Shown here: in pieces, positions 36,814 to 45,009 of the stretch
Position numbering within the stretch: the stretch's first letter is position 1
Layout of the letters: every line of letters starts with the position of its first letter
Translations under genes and position numbers: made by a program
Notes under the pieces: generated by a model
Told to the model about the DNA's origin: nothing
The model's database searches: none
Seen by the model: the letters and a program-made list of their open reading frames with translations, nothing else
Source of the DNA: an uncultured Clostridia bacterium
GTDB lineage: Bacteria > Bacillota > Clostridia > Christensenellales > Borkfalkiaceae
Assembly: GCA_944337235.1 (NCBI GenBank)
Contig: CALVLK010000004.1
Location: 48,937 to 112,936 of the forward strand
Length of the DNA stretch: 64,000 nt
Direction: 5' to 3'

Positions 36814-37173
36814 TCAAAAGGCGTTTTCGATGTATTCGATCTCTCCGCCGCGCACGGCAGCCACGTCGAAGCGGCATGCCGGTTCCTCGCCGATCGTGCT
36901 GCAAAAGAACAGCGCGATCGCCCGGTACCGCCTGCGCTTTTCCTCGGTCACCGCCTCGGTGGGATCGCCGAAGGCGTCGCTCTCGCGCGATTTGACCTCG
37001 ATAAAGCAATACGTCCCCTCTCGGCTGCGCGCCACGATGTCCGCCTCGCCGAAGGGCGTGGTGTAATTGCGCACGACGATGCGATAGCGCCGCTTCCGAA
37101 GAAATTTTACGACGAGCTCTTCCCCTTTTCTTCCAATATCCTGTTTAGAAAGCTCCTTCTGTGAATGGCGCAT
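36814..37173 (-). CDS. yraN: YraN/UPF0102 family endonuclease-like protein
   Basis: A 119-residue protein with the restriction-endonuclease-like fold of UPF0102. The family pattern is complete: DIGRKGEELVVKFL, NYTTPFGEADIVAR, CFIEVKSRES and a C-terminal RFDVAAV. The Asp of GEADIV and the Glu-x-Lys of FIEVKSR form the PD-ExK-like triad. The cellular role of the family is uncertain. The only usable ATG lies 67 bp inside the rnhB coding region, an unusually long overlap read in another frame. Adjacency to rnhB is common in bacteria. Confidence 0.9.
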   Translation of the reverse strand: MRHSQKELSKQDIGRKGEELVVKFLRKRRYRIVVRNYTTPFGEADIVARSREGTYCFIEVKSRESDAFGDPTEAVTEEKRRRYRAIALFFCSTIGEEPACRFDVAAVRGGEIEYIENAF

Positions 37174-37733
37174 ATCCCCCTCTCCCTGATCGCGCGGATG
37201 TGCTCCGCCGTGCCGTAACCGGCATTCCGTTCAAACCCGTAGCCCGGGTACTGCGCGGCGTACGACGCCATCAGGGCGTCGCGATACACCTTGGCAAGAA
37301 TGCTCGCCGCGCCGATGGACGCCACGAGGGCGTCCCCCTTGACGATGCTCCGCTGGGGAATATTGATCTCCAGCGTCATGTTGCCGTCCGTCAGCACAAA
37401 ATCGGGCGCGGGAGAGAGCAATTCGACCGCCCCCTTCATGCACCGCCTGGTGGCCTGCAGAATATTGATCTCGTCGATGAGCGCGGCGTCTGCCTCGCAG
37501 ACCGAAAAGGCGACCGCGCGATCGCGGATGAGCGCCGCAAGTTCCTCCCGCCGCCGTCTGCTCAGCCGTTTGCTGTCGTCGATGCCGCGGATGCGCAGCG
37601 CCTCCTCGAGGGGCAGAATGACCGCCGCACAGACGACGGGGCCGGCAAGCGGGCCCCTGCCCACCTCGTCCACGCCCGCAACGGCGCCGTAGCCGCGGGC
37701 GGCATAGTCCCGTTCGAGCGCAAGATCATCCAT
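37107..37733 (-). CDS. rnhB: Ribonuclease HII
   Basis: A 208-residue enzyme that removes ribonucleotides misincorporated in DNA and RNA from RNA-DNA hybrids. The N-terminal AGVDEVGRGPLAGPVV holds the first catalytic Asp-Glu pair; further acidic residues lie in LTDGNMTLEI and the KVYRDALM helix. The start MDDLALERDYA is chosen for the AGGGGGCGG site; an in-frame ATG 10 codons upstream has no better support. It overlaps the rbgA gene by 8 bp and yraN by 67 bp. Confidence 0.95.
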   Translation of the reverse strand: MDDLALERDYAARGYGAVAGVDEVGRGPLAGPVVCAAVILPLEEALRIRGIDDSKRLSRRRREELAALIRDRAVAFSVCEADAALIDEINILQATRRCMKGAVELLSPAPDFVLTDGNMTLEINIPQRSIVKGDALVASIGAASILAKVYRDALMASYAAQYPGYGFERNAGYGTAEHIRAIRERGICAIHRRSFLNRILEEKGKSSS

Positions 37734-38595
37734 TGCCGCCCCCTGCAAGGCCGACGGCAGCAAGATCTTCGGCGCTGTCGAAGCATATCCTGCCCAGCCT
37801 TCCCTTGCGGAAGTCGTCGATGACGGCGCGCTCGCCGCGCTCGTAGTCGTATTCGTTCCCCTTCAGAACAAATCCGCGCCGCATACAGACGGCGCCGAGC
37901 ATCTCCAAAGGCGTACCCCCCGTGATGCCGTAGCGCTCCTGCAGCGCCTCGGGGCGGCGCGCATACAGCTCCTCCAGAAGGGAGAGCGCGATCTCGTCCA
38001 TTTCAAGGATGTCGTCGTTCACGCAGCCGATATAGGCGAGCCTGCGGGCAAGCCGCTGATCGGAAAAGGAGGGCGGCATGGTGCCGGGCGTATCCATCAG
38101 TTCAAATGCGCCGCACCTGACCCACTGCTTTGCCCTGGTCACGCCCGCCCTGTCCCCCGTGACGGCGCGCCGCGCACCGCACAACAGGTTGATGACCGTG
38201 CTTTTGCCCGTATTGGGCACCCCCGCAACGAGGAAGCGCAGCGGGCGCTGTATCCCCTTTTCCTGCATACGTTGCACCTTTTGTGCGACAAGCGCCTGCA
38301 TGGCGGCCTGCAATTCGCGCGGTCTGCTTCCCGTCGCCGCAAGGCGCAGCACGGCAAGCCCGTGTTCGCGCATGCGCGCCGCGCACATGTCCGCGCCGCC
38401 GTCGGCAAGGTCGCCCTTGTTGAGCAGGTAGAGCACGGGCCTGTCTTTGACCAGCCCCTTTAATTTCGGATTATAGGTCGAGGCGGGCGCACGCGCGTCG
38501 AGCACGAACACCACGGCGTCGCACACCTTCAGGTTTTCCTCCATCATGCGCATGGCCTTGGCCATGTGCCCGGGAAACCACTGTATCGTCTTCAT
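37726..38595 (-). CDS. rbgA: Ribosome biogenesis GTPase RbgA (YlqF)
   Basis: A 289-residue circularly permuted GTPase needed for late assembly of the 50S subunit. It opens MKTIQWFPGHMAKAMRM, the YlqF signature. The G motifs come in permuted order: YLLNKGDL (G4) before GVPNTGKSTVINLL (G1) and MDTPGTMPP (G3). The C-terminal domain binds 23S rRNA. The ATG overlaps the trmD stop by 4 bp with an AAAGGGGAC site. The canonical neighbour rplS is missing between trmD and this gene. Confidence 0.95.
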   Translation of the reverse strand: MKTIQWFPGHMAKAMRMMEENLKVCDAVVFVLDARAPASTYNPKLKGLVKDRPVLYLLNKGDLADGGADMCAARMREHGLAVLRLAATGSRPRELQAAMQALVAQKVQRMQEKGIQRPLRFLVAGVPNTGKSTVINLLCGARRAVTGDRAGVTRAKQWVRCGAFELMDTPGTMPPSFSDQRLARRLAYIGCVNDDILEMDEIALSLLEELYARRPEALQERYGITGGTPLEMLGAVCMRRGFVLKGNEYDYERGERAVIDDFRKGRLGRICFDSAEDLAAVGLAGGGNG

Positions 38596-39278
38596 ACGTC
38601 CCCTTTGCCGCCGCCCTTGATCAGGTCGGGCCTGTTCTTCTTTGTTATGAGGATGGACTGTTCCCGCCGCCACTGATCGATGAGCGCATGATTGCCGCTG
38701 CGCAGCACTTCGGGCACGCGCAGGCCGCGATACTCGGCGGGGTGCGTGTATTGCGGATATTCCAGCAGATTTTCCGAAAAGCTCTCCTGTACGAGCGATT
38801 CGGGCGAGAGCACGCCGTCGACATAGCGCGCGATGCAGTCGGTGACGACCATGGCGGGCAGCTCGCCCCCCGTGAGCACATAGTCGCCGATGGAGATCTC
38901 CTCATCGATGAAGAGGTCGATGGCGCGCTGATCGACGCCCTCGTAATGCCCGCAGAGCAGCACGATGTGCTCGCACTCCACGAGCGAGAATACCATCTCC
39001 TGCTTGAACACCTTCCCCTTGGGGGAGAGATAGATGCGGCGCGCGCGGTGATCGGGGTCGACCGCCTCGATGGCGCTGCCCACGGGCTGCGCCGTCATGA
39101 CGAGCCCCGCCCCGCCGCCGAAGGGATAGTCATCGCACTTCTTCTGTTTGTTCTCTGTATAATCGCGGATATTCACGATCTCGATCTGAAGTTTTCCTTC
39201 GCGCACCCCCCTTCCCACAATGCTGGAAAAGAGGGGGGAAAAGATATCAGGAAAGAGGGTAAGAATGGTGATCTTCAT
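38592..39278 (-). CDS. trmD: tRNA (guanine37-N1)-methyltransferase
   Basis: A 228-residue SPOUT methyltransferase that puts m1G37 on tRNAs reading CNN codons, preventing frameshifts. The N-terminus ITILTLFPDIFSPLF and the knot segments YPFGGGAGLVM, LCGHYEGVDQRA and YVLTGGELPAMVV are intact. The tRNA-Pro at 61577 has G36-G37, the context this enzyme modifies. It lies 9 bp after rimM and overlaps rbgA. Confidence 0.96.
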   Translation of the reverse strand: MKITILTLFPDIFSPLFSSIVGRGVREGKLQIEIVNIRDYTENKQKKCDDYPFGGGAGLVMTAQPVGSAIEAVDPDHRARRIYLSPKGKVFKQEMVFSLVECEHIVLLCGHYEGVDQRAIDLFIDEEISIGDYVLTGGELPAMVVTDCIARYVDGVLSPESLVQESFSENLLEYPQYTHPAEYRGLRVPEVLRSGNHALIDQWRREQSILITKKNRPDLIKGGGKGDV

Positions 39279-39287
39279 GCCGCTCTC

Positions 39288-39791
39288 CTATACGACCGCC
39301 ACTTCACGGAAGCGTTTTTCGTCTACGGTGATGCGCTGTTCCGTAAGATCGATCGCAACGATGACGCCCCTGACGGCAGGGAATAAGATCTCTTTGCCGT
39401 CGTCCTGCCGCACAAAGTAGATGTCCGTTGCCGCCTGGCGGATGTCTGTCAGCGTGCCAAGGCGTGTCCCCTCCTGCGTGCACAGCGCGCAGCCGATGAG
39501 GTCGACGATATAGTACCTGCCCTCTTCGGGCGCGGGCGCGTCCTCGCGCCGCACGACCACCTCTTTGCCGCGCAGAAGCTCCGCCGCATTGCGGTCGGGA
39601 ACGCCCTTCAGCCCGAGGAACACGGCGCCATCCCCTACGCGGACGGAGAGCACTTTATATTCCTTTTCGTCGAGAAAGACGCGAGGAAAGGCGCGGAACT
39701 GTTCCGCCGAATCGGTGTAAGGCTTCACCTTGATCTCCCCGCGGATGCCCTGCGGTTTGAGAACGATCCCCACCGTCAACGTCTCATGCAT
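39288..39791 (-). CDS. rimM: 16S rRNA processing protein RimM
   Basis: A 167-residue 30S maturation factor. It opens MHETLTVGIVLKPQGIRGEI, the family's N-terminal domain signature. The C-terminal PRC-barrel begins near YYIVDLIGCALCTQEGTRLG and ends VVAIDLTEQRITVDEKRFREV. The start has a GGGAGGGAA site and overlaps tmk by 8 bp. Its usual upstream partners rpsP and khpA are absent and tmk takes their place. Confidence 0.93.
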   Translation of the reverse strand: MHETLTVGIVLKPQGIRGEIKVKPYTDSAEQFRAFPRVFLDEKEYKVLSVRVGDGAVFLGLKGVPDRNAAELLRGKEVVVRREDAPAPEEGRYYIVDLIGCALCTQEGTRLGTLTDIRQAATDIYFVRQDDGKEILFPAVRGVIVAIDLTEQRITVDEKRFREVAVV

Positions 39792-40428
39792 GTCCGTTCC
39801 CTCCCGACGCAAACAGTGCGTCTGCAAGCGCACGAAGCTGCGCCTGCGTATCCTCCTTGTTCTCCATGCTTGCAACGACGGAGACGTGCATTTCCGGCAT
39901 GGAATCGAACAGCTGAAAATAGCGGCTGCGGATGCGCGTCAGCTTTTCCGTCGTCTCGTACCGCTCCGTCTCGCCCCGCCGCAGCACGCGGCGCATGCAC
40001 TCCTCGGGCGAAGCGTCGATAAACAGCGTCAGATCGGGGCAGAGCGCGGCAAGGGCGGGCGCATTGAGCTGCCGCACCCACTCCTCGCGCACAAAGCCGC
40101 CGTTGTAGGCGAGCGAGGAGAGGATATAGCGGTCGCACAGCACGGTGACGCCGCGATTAAGCTTTGCGAGCAGCCCGTTCTCCTCCTGAAAGATATGATC
40201 CAGCCGATCGGCCGCGAACATGGCGGCGATGGTATGCTCGTCCGTGCGGATCCTGCCCGTAAGACAGCTGCGCAACGTCGCCCCGAAGGGGGACTCCGTC
40301 GGCTCGCGCGTGAGCAGGACCTCCCGCCCCTGCGCGGCAAGATATTTGCCGAGCATCTTCATCTGCGTGCTCTTGCCGCAGCCGTCGATGCCCTCAAAGA
40401 CGATGAATTTTCCCTTTGTAAGTCCCAT
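39784..40428 (-). CDS. tmk: Thymidylate kinase, probably translated from a leaderless mRNA
   Basis: A 214-residue dTMP kinase. The P-loop FEGIDGCGKST is at about 10-20, the DRY-like motif is CDRYILSSLAYNGG, and the lid region contains RRGETERYE. The start MGLTKGKFIVFEG is set by homology to family N-termini. No ribosome binding site precedes it. Instead a consensus -10 box ends seven positions upstream, so the A of the ATG falls on the predicted +1. Extending the ORF upstream to 40467 would run through the promoter. The gene heads the tmk-rimM-trmD-rbgA-rnhB-yraN cluster. Confidence 0.93.
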   Translation of the reverse strand: MGLTKGKFIVFEGIDGCGKSTQMKMLGKYLAAQGREVLLTREPTESPFGATLRSCLTGRIRTDEHTIAAMFAADRLDHIFQEENGLLAKLNRGVTVLCDRYILSSLAYNGGFVREEWVRQLNAPALAALCPDLTLFIDASPEECMRRVLRRGETERYETTEKLTRIRSRYFQLFDSMPEMHVSVVASMENKEDTQAQLRALADALFASGGNGHA

Positions 40429-40434
40429 ATTCCG

Positions 40435-40463
40435 ATTATAACAAAAGCCCGTGATTTTGTCAA
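40435..40463 (-). promoter_or_regulatory. Consensus promoter of tmk, producing a leaderless transcript
   Basis: TTGACA (40458-40463) and TATAAT (40435-40440) are both exact consensus with a 17-bp spacer. Six bases (CGGAAT) separate the -10 box from the tmk ATG. Transcription seven bases from the -10 end would begin exactly at the A of the start codon. The -35 box lies in the loop and arm of the degV terminator hairpin. Confidence 0.85.
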
Positions 40464-40471
40464 TCACGGGC
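40441..40471 (-). terminator. degV terminator overlapping the tmk promoter
   Basis: On the minus strand a perfect 10-bp stem GCCCGTGATT/AATCACGGGC (40471-40462 with 40456-40447) with a 5-base loop is followed by TTTTGTT. It lies 39 bp after the degV stop. The loop and the adjoining stem arm supply TTGACA of the next promoter, so one 35-bp stretch ends one transcript and starts the next. Confidence 0.85.
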
Positions 40472-40510
40472 TGTCGATTTCCTGAGTCCTGCCGAAAACT
40501 TTATCGTGCG

Positions 40511-41398
40511 TCACGCCTGCTTTGCGAGCGGAATGGGGCGCTTGTCCCCCACAAAGATGACGCCCAGCGTGCCGGGCCCGCAGTGCGATCCGATCACGGG
40601 GCCCACGATCTGGCGGATGATGTTGGCGTTGGGGCGCTTTGCGAGGATGAGATCCCTGAGCTTATCGCCCTCTTCGCCGCAGTCTGCGTCGACGACATAC
40701 ACGGGAAAGCGATCCTCGTCGCGCAGTTGCTCGATGACATTGTTCGCAAGCGTGGTGATGGCGCGTTTTCTGCCGCCGATCTTGGAGAGAACGGAAAGGC
40801 CCCCCTCCGCATTGAAGGTGAGCATGGGCTTCAGCCCGAGCAGCGTGCCCGCGATCGCGGCGAGATCGGAACACCTTCCGCCCCGCTTGAGGTGCATCAG
40901 ATCGTCTACGACAAAATACACGCACACCCGGTTTGTAAAATCGTTCAGGAAGGAGAGGATCTCCTCGTCAGACGCCCCCTGCTGCTTGAGAAGCGCCGCC
41001 TGCTCCACCTGGATGCCCGCCCCCAGCGAGATGCTGTTCGTATCGAACACACGGCATTGGCGCGCGGGGAAACGCTCATGCAGCTCGTCGAGCGCAAGTT
41101 TGAGCGACTGGAACGTCCCGCTCATGGCGTGCGAAAAGCTGATGTACAGAACATCCTCGCCCCGCTCGAAATAGGGCGTGAGAAAGTTTTTATAGTCCTC
41201 GGGGTTGAGCGCCTGCGTCTTGGGGATCTCGCCGCCGCGCACCGTATCGTAAAAGCTGCGGAAGTCCGTCTTTTCGCCCATGTCGTAGAAGTACTCCTTC
41301 CCGCCGATGAAATAGGGCATGGAAATATAGTCAAGGCCAAGCTCATTTACGCGCGTGTACCACAGTTCACAGTTGGAATCACAAATCAAAACACTCAT
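40511..41398 (-). CDS. DegV family fatty-acid-binding protein
   Basis: A 295-residue DegV protein that holds a fatty acid, often for a fatty-acid kinase (FakB-like). The lipid head-group loop FSHAMSGTFQSLKLAL corresponds to the SSxLSGTYQSA motif, here beginning with His rather than Thr/Ala. MHLKRGGRCSDLAAIAGTLLGLKPML and SHCGPGTLGVIF are the other conserved blocks. The N-terminus VLICDSNCELW replaces the usual TDSxxDL. It is monocistronic: its own promoter lies at 41428-41456 and a terminator follows at 40441-40471. AAAGGAGAA precedes the ATG. Confidence 0.88.
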   Translation of the reverse strand: MSVLICDSNCELWYTRVNELGLDYISMPYFIGGKEYFYDMGEKTDFRSFYDTVRGGEIPKTQALNPEDYKNFLTPYFERGEDVLYISFSHAMSGTFQSLKLALDELHERFPARQCRVFDTNSISLGAGIQVEQAALLKQQGASDEEILSFLNDFTNRVCVYFVVDDLMHLKRGGRCSDLAAIAGTLLGLKPMLTFNAEGGLSVLSKIGGRKRAITTLANNVIEQLRDEDRFPVYVVDADCGEEGDKLRDLILAKRPNANIIRQIVGPVIGSHCGPGTLGVIFVGDKRPIPLAKQA

Positions 41399-41427
41399 AA
41401 CCGTTCTCCTTTTTGTTTAGCGCCCTT

Positions 41428-41456
41428 ATTATACTACTTTTTTTGCACAATATCAA
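41428..41456 (-). promoter_or_regulatory. Promoter of degV
   Basis: TTGATA (41451-41456), a 17-bp A-rich spacer and consensus TATAAT (41428-41433) on the minus strand. The predicted start near 41421 gives a 23-nt leader containing AAAGGAGAA. Confidence 0.8.
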
Positions 41457-41541
41457 TCGTTTTTTATTTATTCACAAAGTGAACAAGCTATTTTTTCTTA
41501 TTTTTTACAATTTGGGCAGGACAAATCGGGTCGCTCGTACG

Positions 41542-41556
41542 TTCTATATTATAGAA
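41542..41556. promoter_or_regulatory. Palindrome upstream of the plus-strand ABC-like gene
   Basis: A 15-bp palindrome TTCTATA-T-TATAGAA lies 28 bp before the start codon at 41584. It overlaps the only -10-like sequences (TATATT, TATTAT) available to that gene. No convincing -35 box is seen. It looks like an operator where a repressor would block initiation. A smaller palindrome TTCAC-AAA-GTGAA lies at 41471-41483. Confidence 0.4.
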
Positions 41557-41583
41557 GGACATTTCCAAACAAGGAGGAACCCC

Positions 41584-42210
41584 ATGCAGGCATTCGCTTA
41601 TAACGACAATTCGTCCGTACGTCGCAGCGGCAGAGACCGCGTGCTCAACCAGGCAGCCGAAATCCTCATGCAGGGGCAGACAGTCGGCATCACGGGGCAC
41701 GGCTGCGCGCTTTCCGTCATGAAGTATCTTCCGCTCCTCAACGTACAGGATATCTATGTCTTCGGTGTGCACATCGGCAGCGGCAGGGAGCATTGTCTGG
41801 GCAAAGCGGGTTCGCTCATCGAGTACCCCGCCCTCTTTGCCGACTGTTCGCTGCGGGAGAACATCCGCATGTTCGGCGCATTCTTAAAAAAATTTACTCC
41901 CGAACGGCAGACCGAACTCATCGAAGCGCTGCGGCTGCGGCACTATGAAAACAGAAGGCTGAAAGACCTTCCCGCCGAAGAGGCGATGAAGGTACAGCTG
42001 CTCATTGCGCTTTTGAAGGGGCCGACGCTGCTCGTGCTCGACGAGCCGGAGGCGCTCTTCCCCTCCCTCGGTGGCGAAGATCTCAAGCAGCTGATCGCCG
42101 CGATCAGAAAGACGAGCGCGGTCATCGTCATGAGCGAGCGGCGCGAAAGCGCTGCTGCGCTGAGCGACAACTGTTTCCTGTTTGAGCGCGGCAGACTGCG
42201 TTCACTTTGA
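41584..42210 (+). CDS. Degenerate ABC-transporter ATPase-like protein (likely inactive)
   Basis: A 208-residue protein, the only plus-strand gene between 1 and 59.8 kb. An AGGAGGAAC site supports the ATG. It aligns by pattern to bacitracin/lantibiotic-type (BcrA-like) ATPases: SLIEYPALFADCSLRENI matches their IIExPALYPNLSAxEN stretch, and Walker B is intact (TLLVLDEPEALFPS). The Walker A position reads GITGHGCALSVMKY with no Gly-Lys-Ser/Thr. The ABC signature is eroded to DLPAEEAMKVQ, and the switch His is replaced (VMSERRES). It cannot bind ATP in the usual way. The clean frame and good translation signals argue for a pseudoenzyme rather than a dead gene. Confidence 0.75.
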   Translation: MQAFAYNDNSSVRRSGRDRVLNQAAEILMQGQTVGITGHGCALSVMKYLPLLNVQDIYVFGVHIGSGREHCLGKAGSLIEYPALFADCSLRENIRMFGAFLKKFTPERQTELIEALRLRHYENRRLKDLPAEEAMKVQLLIALLKGPTLLVLDEPEALFPSLGGEDLKQLIAAIRKTSAVIVMSERRESAAALSDNCFLFERGRLRSL

Positions 42211-42233
42211 TTCTCTTACCATTTTGTACCCAT

Positions 42234-42274
42234 AACAGACGAACGGAGGGCAATATGCCCTCCGTTCGTCTGTT
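42234..42274. terminator. Bidirectional terminator between the ABC-like gene and the purine operon
   Basis: A perfect 19-bp inverted repeat (42234-42252 with 42256-42274) has a 3-base loop. It lies 23 bp after the plus-strand stop and 1 bp after the mutY stop, so it serves both converging genes. The plus-strand side is followed by ATTATTTTG. Confidence 0.9.
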
Positions 42275-42275
42275 A

Positions 42276-43307
42276 TTATTTTGAAATATGCTGCCTATCC
42301 AGCCAGGGCATAAATGCTTTGAATGCCGCGGGCAGCGCATAGTGCGCTTTGATCTGAGCTGCCTCCGCCCAGACAAAATCATCGCTGCATGCCGCCGCGC
42401 GGATGAGATAGCCCGTCATATGCCACTCGATGTGCGTAAAGATGTGTTTTGCCCGTCTTTGGGCGATCACCTCGCCAAGGGCGGCAGGGTCTCCGCCCGC
42501 ACGCAGGGGGAACTGCCAGAGCCCTGCCAGAAGTCCCTGTGCGGGGCGCTGTTCCAGCGCAAACTTCCCCTCGTGTTCAAGGACGAACACGTTCAGCTGC
42601 TCGATCTTGCGCGCACGCTTTTCTGCACGGACGGGAAACTGCGCCTCGCGCCCCGTGGCATGTGCAAGGCAGATCCCCTCCCACGGGCATCCCGTACACA
42701 GCGGCGCACCGTTGGGAAGGCAGACGAGCGCGCCCAACTCCATCAGCGCCTGACAAAATTCGCCCGACGCTTGGGGATAGACGCGGCGCAGCCGCTCCGC
42801 GAACAGTTTTTTTGTCGCCGCGTCGTCGATATTGCTCCCGTCGGCGAGCAGCCGCGTGAGGATCCGCAACACATTTCCGTCCACGGCGGGACAGGGCAGA
42901 TCAAAGGCGATGGACGCGATCGCCCCCGCCGTATAATCTCCCACGCCGGGCAGCGCGCGGATCTCGCGCGGCGTACGGGGAAACCCCTGCGCCGCAATCT
43001 GCTTTGCGGCGCGGTGCAGGTTGCGCGCACGGGTATAATAGCCGAGCCCCTCCCACGCCTTCAGCACCTCCCCCTCCTCCGCCGCGGCGAGCGCCTCGGC
43101 CGTGGGAAACTGCTGCAAAAAGCGGAGATAGTACGCCTTCACCGCCTCGACCCGCGTCTGCTGCAGCATGATCTCGGAGACGAGGATGCAATAGGGGTCG
43201 CGCGTGTGCCGCCAGGGAAGATCGCGCTTTGCGCCGCGGTACCAGACAAGAAGGGGCGTCACCGCCCCCTCTAAAATATGGTCTTTCTCAAAAGTGATCT
43301 CATCCAT
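42276..43307 (-). CDS. mutY: A/G-specific adenine DNA glycosylase
   Basis: A 343-residue repair enzyme that removes adenine opposite 8-oxoguanine. The glycosylase domain contains SEIMLQQTRVEAV, the helix-hairpin-helix ALPGVGDYTAGAI and the catalytic Asp of PAVDGNVLRIL. Four cysteines for the iron-sulfur cluster lie in VCLPNGAPLCTGCPWEGIC, with seven rather than six residues between the first two. A NUDIX-like C-terminal domain (FALEQRPAQGLLAGLWQFPL) recognises the oxidised base. Its ATG overlaps the fhs stop by one base, so it is the last gene of the purine operon. Confidence 0.95.
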   Translation of the reverse strand: MDEITFEKDHILEGAVTPLLVWYRGAKRDLPWRHTRDPYCILVSEIMLQQTRVEAVKAYYLRFLQQFPTAEALAAAEEGEVLKAWEGLGYYTRARNLHRAAKQIAAQGFPRTPREIRALPGVGDYTAGAIASIAFDLPCPAVDGNVLRILTRLLADGSNIDDAATKKLFAERLRRVYPQASGEFCQALMELGALVCLPNGAPLCTGCPWEGICLAHATGREAQFPVRAEKRARKIEQLNVFVLEHEGKFALEQRPAQGLLAGLWQFPLRAGGDPAALGEVIAQRRAKHIFTHIEWHMTGYLIRAAACSDDFVWAEAAQIKAHYALPAAFKAFMPWLDRQHISK

Positions 43308-44971
43308 CAGAACAGCCCTGTGATGACGCCCGCCTCATTGACGTCAATCTTCTCCGCAGCGGGGACCTTGGGCAGCCCGGGCATGGTGAGGATGTTGCCC
43401 GTCAGCACGACGAGGAACCCTGCCCCCGCGCTCACGCGCACGTTCCGCACCGTGATGCGGAATCCCTCCGGCGCGCCGAGCTTTGTGCTGTCGTCTGAGA
43501 AGGAATACTGCGTCTTTGCAATGCAGACGGGAAGAGCCCCGAAGCCGAGCGCGGTGAGCGAGGCGATCTGCTCCTCCGCCTCGGGAGTATAATCTGCCCC
43601 GTCGCCGCCGTATACGCGCGTGACCACGGCGTCGATCTTCTCCTTGACGGACAGCGCCGTATCGTAACAGTAGCGGAAATCAGACGGCCGCTCGCAGAGG
43701 GCAATGATCTCGCGCGCCAGCGCTTCGCCCCCCTTTCCGCCCTCCGCCCAGACGGTGGAGAGCGCTACGTTCACGCCCAGTGCCCTGCATTTTTCCATGA
43801 TCAGCGCGATCTCCGCGTCTGTATCGGTGGGGAAACGGTTGACCGCCACCACGGCGGGCAGCCTGTACACGCCGGTCATCACCGAGATATGGCGGAGCAG
43901 ATTGGGCAGCCCCCGCTCGAGGGCGCCAAGGTCCTCCTGCGCGAGTTCGGTCTTTGCAAGGCCGCCGTGCATCTTGAGGGCGCGCACCGTCGCCACAATG
44001 ACGACGGCAGAGGGCCTGAGTCCCGCCGCACGGCATTTGATGTCGAGGAATTTTTCCGCGCCGAGGTCGGAGCCGAATCCCGCCTCCGTCACGGCATAAT
44101 CGCCCAGGCGCAGCGCCGTCCGCGTCGCCGCGACCGAATTGCAGCCATGCGCAATATTGGCAAACGGACCGCCGTGCACGATGGCGGGCGTTCCCTCCAG
44201 CGTCTGCACGAGATTGGGCTTGATGGCGTCTTTGAGCAGCGCGCACATGGCGCCCGCCGCCTTCAGATCGCCCGCCGTGACCGGCTTGCCTGCACGGGTA
44301 TAGCCCACGACGATGCGCGCAAGCCGCGCCTTGAGATCGGAAAGGGAGTCGGCAAGGCAGAGCACCGCCATCACCTCGCTTGCCACCGTGATATCGAAGC
44401 CGTCCTTCCGCGGCACGCCGTTCTTGCCGCCGCCCAGGCCGTCCTCGATGCAGCGCAGCTGCCGGTCGTTCATGTCGACGCAGCGGCGCAGCGTGATGCG
44501 TTCGGGATCGATATCGAGCGCGTTGCCCTGGAAGATGTGATTGTCGAGCATGGCGCACAGCAGATTGTTCGCCGCGCCGATGGCATGAAAGTCGCCCGTG
44601 AAATGCAGATTGATATCCTCCATGGGCACCACCTGCGCATAGCCCCCGCCCGCGGCGCCGCCCTTGATGCCGAACACCGGCCCGAGCGACGGCTCCCTGA
44701 GGGCGACGACGACCTTCTTGCCCAATCGGCGCAAGCCGTCTGCAAGGCCGATGGTCGTGGTCGTCTTGCCCTCCCCCGCAGGGGTGGGCGTGATCGCCGT
44801 GACGAGCACCAGCTTGCCGTACGGCTGCGCGGCGTGCTCGGGCGAAAGCGCGATTTTTGCCTTGTACTTTCCGTAGTATTCCAGCTCCTCTTCCGAAAGT
44901 CCGGCGCGCTCCGCCACGGTGCGGATGGGCAGGAGCTGCGCCTCCTGTGCGATCTCGATATCTGTTTTCAA
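43307..44971 (-). CDS. fhs: Formate-tetrahydrofolate ligase
   Basis: A 554-residue enzyme that makes 10-formyl-tetrahydrofolate from formate and ATP. The N-terminal [18 protein letters not shown], the ATP loop [22 protein letters not shown] and the [15 protein letters not shown] and [11 protein letters not shown] segments are standard. The likely start is TTG at 44971, 9 bases after a GGGAGG site. It lies downstream of purL. Its product is the formyl donor used by PurN and by the AICAR transformylase of the same operon, so pathway and cofactor supply are co-expressed. Confidence 0.95.
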   Translation of the reverse strand: MKTDIEIAQEAQLLPIRTVAERAGLSEEELEYYGKYKAKIALSPEHAAQPYGKLVLVTAITPTPAGEGKTTTTIGLADGLRRLGKKVVVALREPSLGPVFGIKGGAAGGGYAQVVPMEDINLHFTGDFHAIGAANNLLCAMLDNHIFQGNALDIDPERITLRRCVDMNDRQLRCIEDGLGGGKNGVPRKDGFDITVASEVMAVLCLADSLSDLKARLARIVVGYTRAGKPVTAGDLKAAGAMCALLKDAIKPNLVQTLEGTPAIVHGGPFANIAHGCNSVAATRTALRLGDYAVTEAGFGSDLGAEKFLDIKCRAAGLRPSAVVIVATVRALKMHGGLAKTELAQEDLGALERGLPNLLRHISVMTGVYRLPAVVAVNRFPTDTDAEIALIMEKCRALGVNVALSTVWAEGGKGGEALAREIIALCERPSDFRYCYDTALSVKEKIDAVVTRVYGGDGADYTPEAEEQIASLTALGFGALPVCIAKTQYSFSDDSTKLGAPEGFRITVRNVRVSAGAGFLVVLTGNILTMPGLPKVPAAEKIDVNEAGVITGLF

Positions 44972-45009
44972 CTGATTTTCCTCCCTCGGCGATCGCTCGC
45001 CCTCGTATC

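Noticed and set aside
40429-40467. Upstream start of tmk at 40467
   Set aside because: The extra residues are encoded by the promoter and terminator hairpin, and family proteins begin near MGLTKGKFIVFEG.
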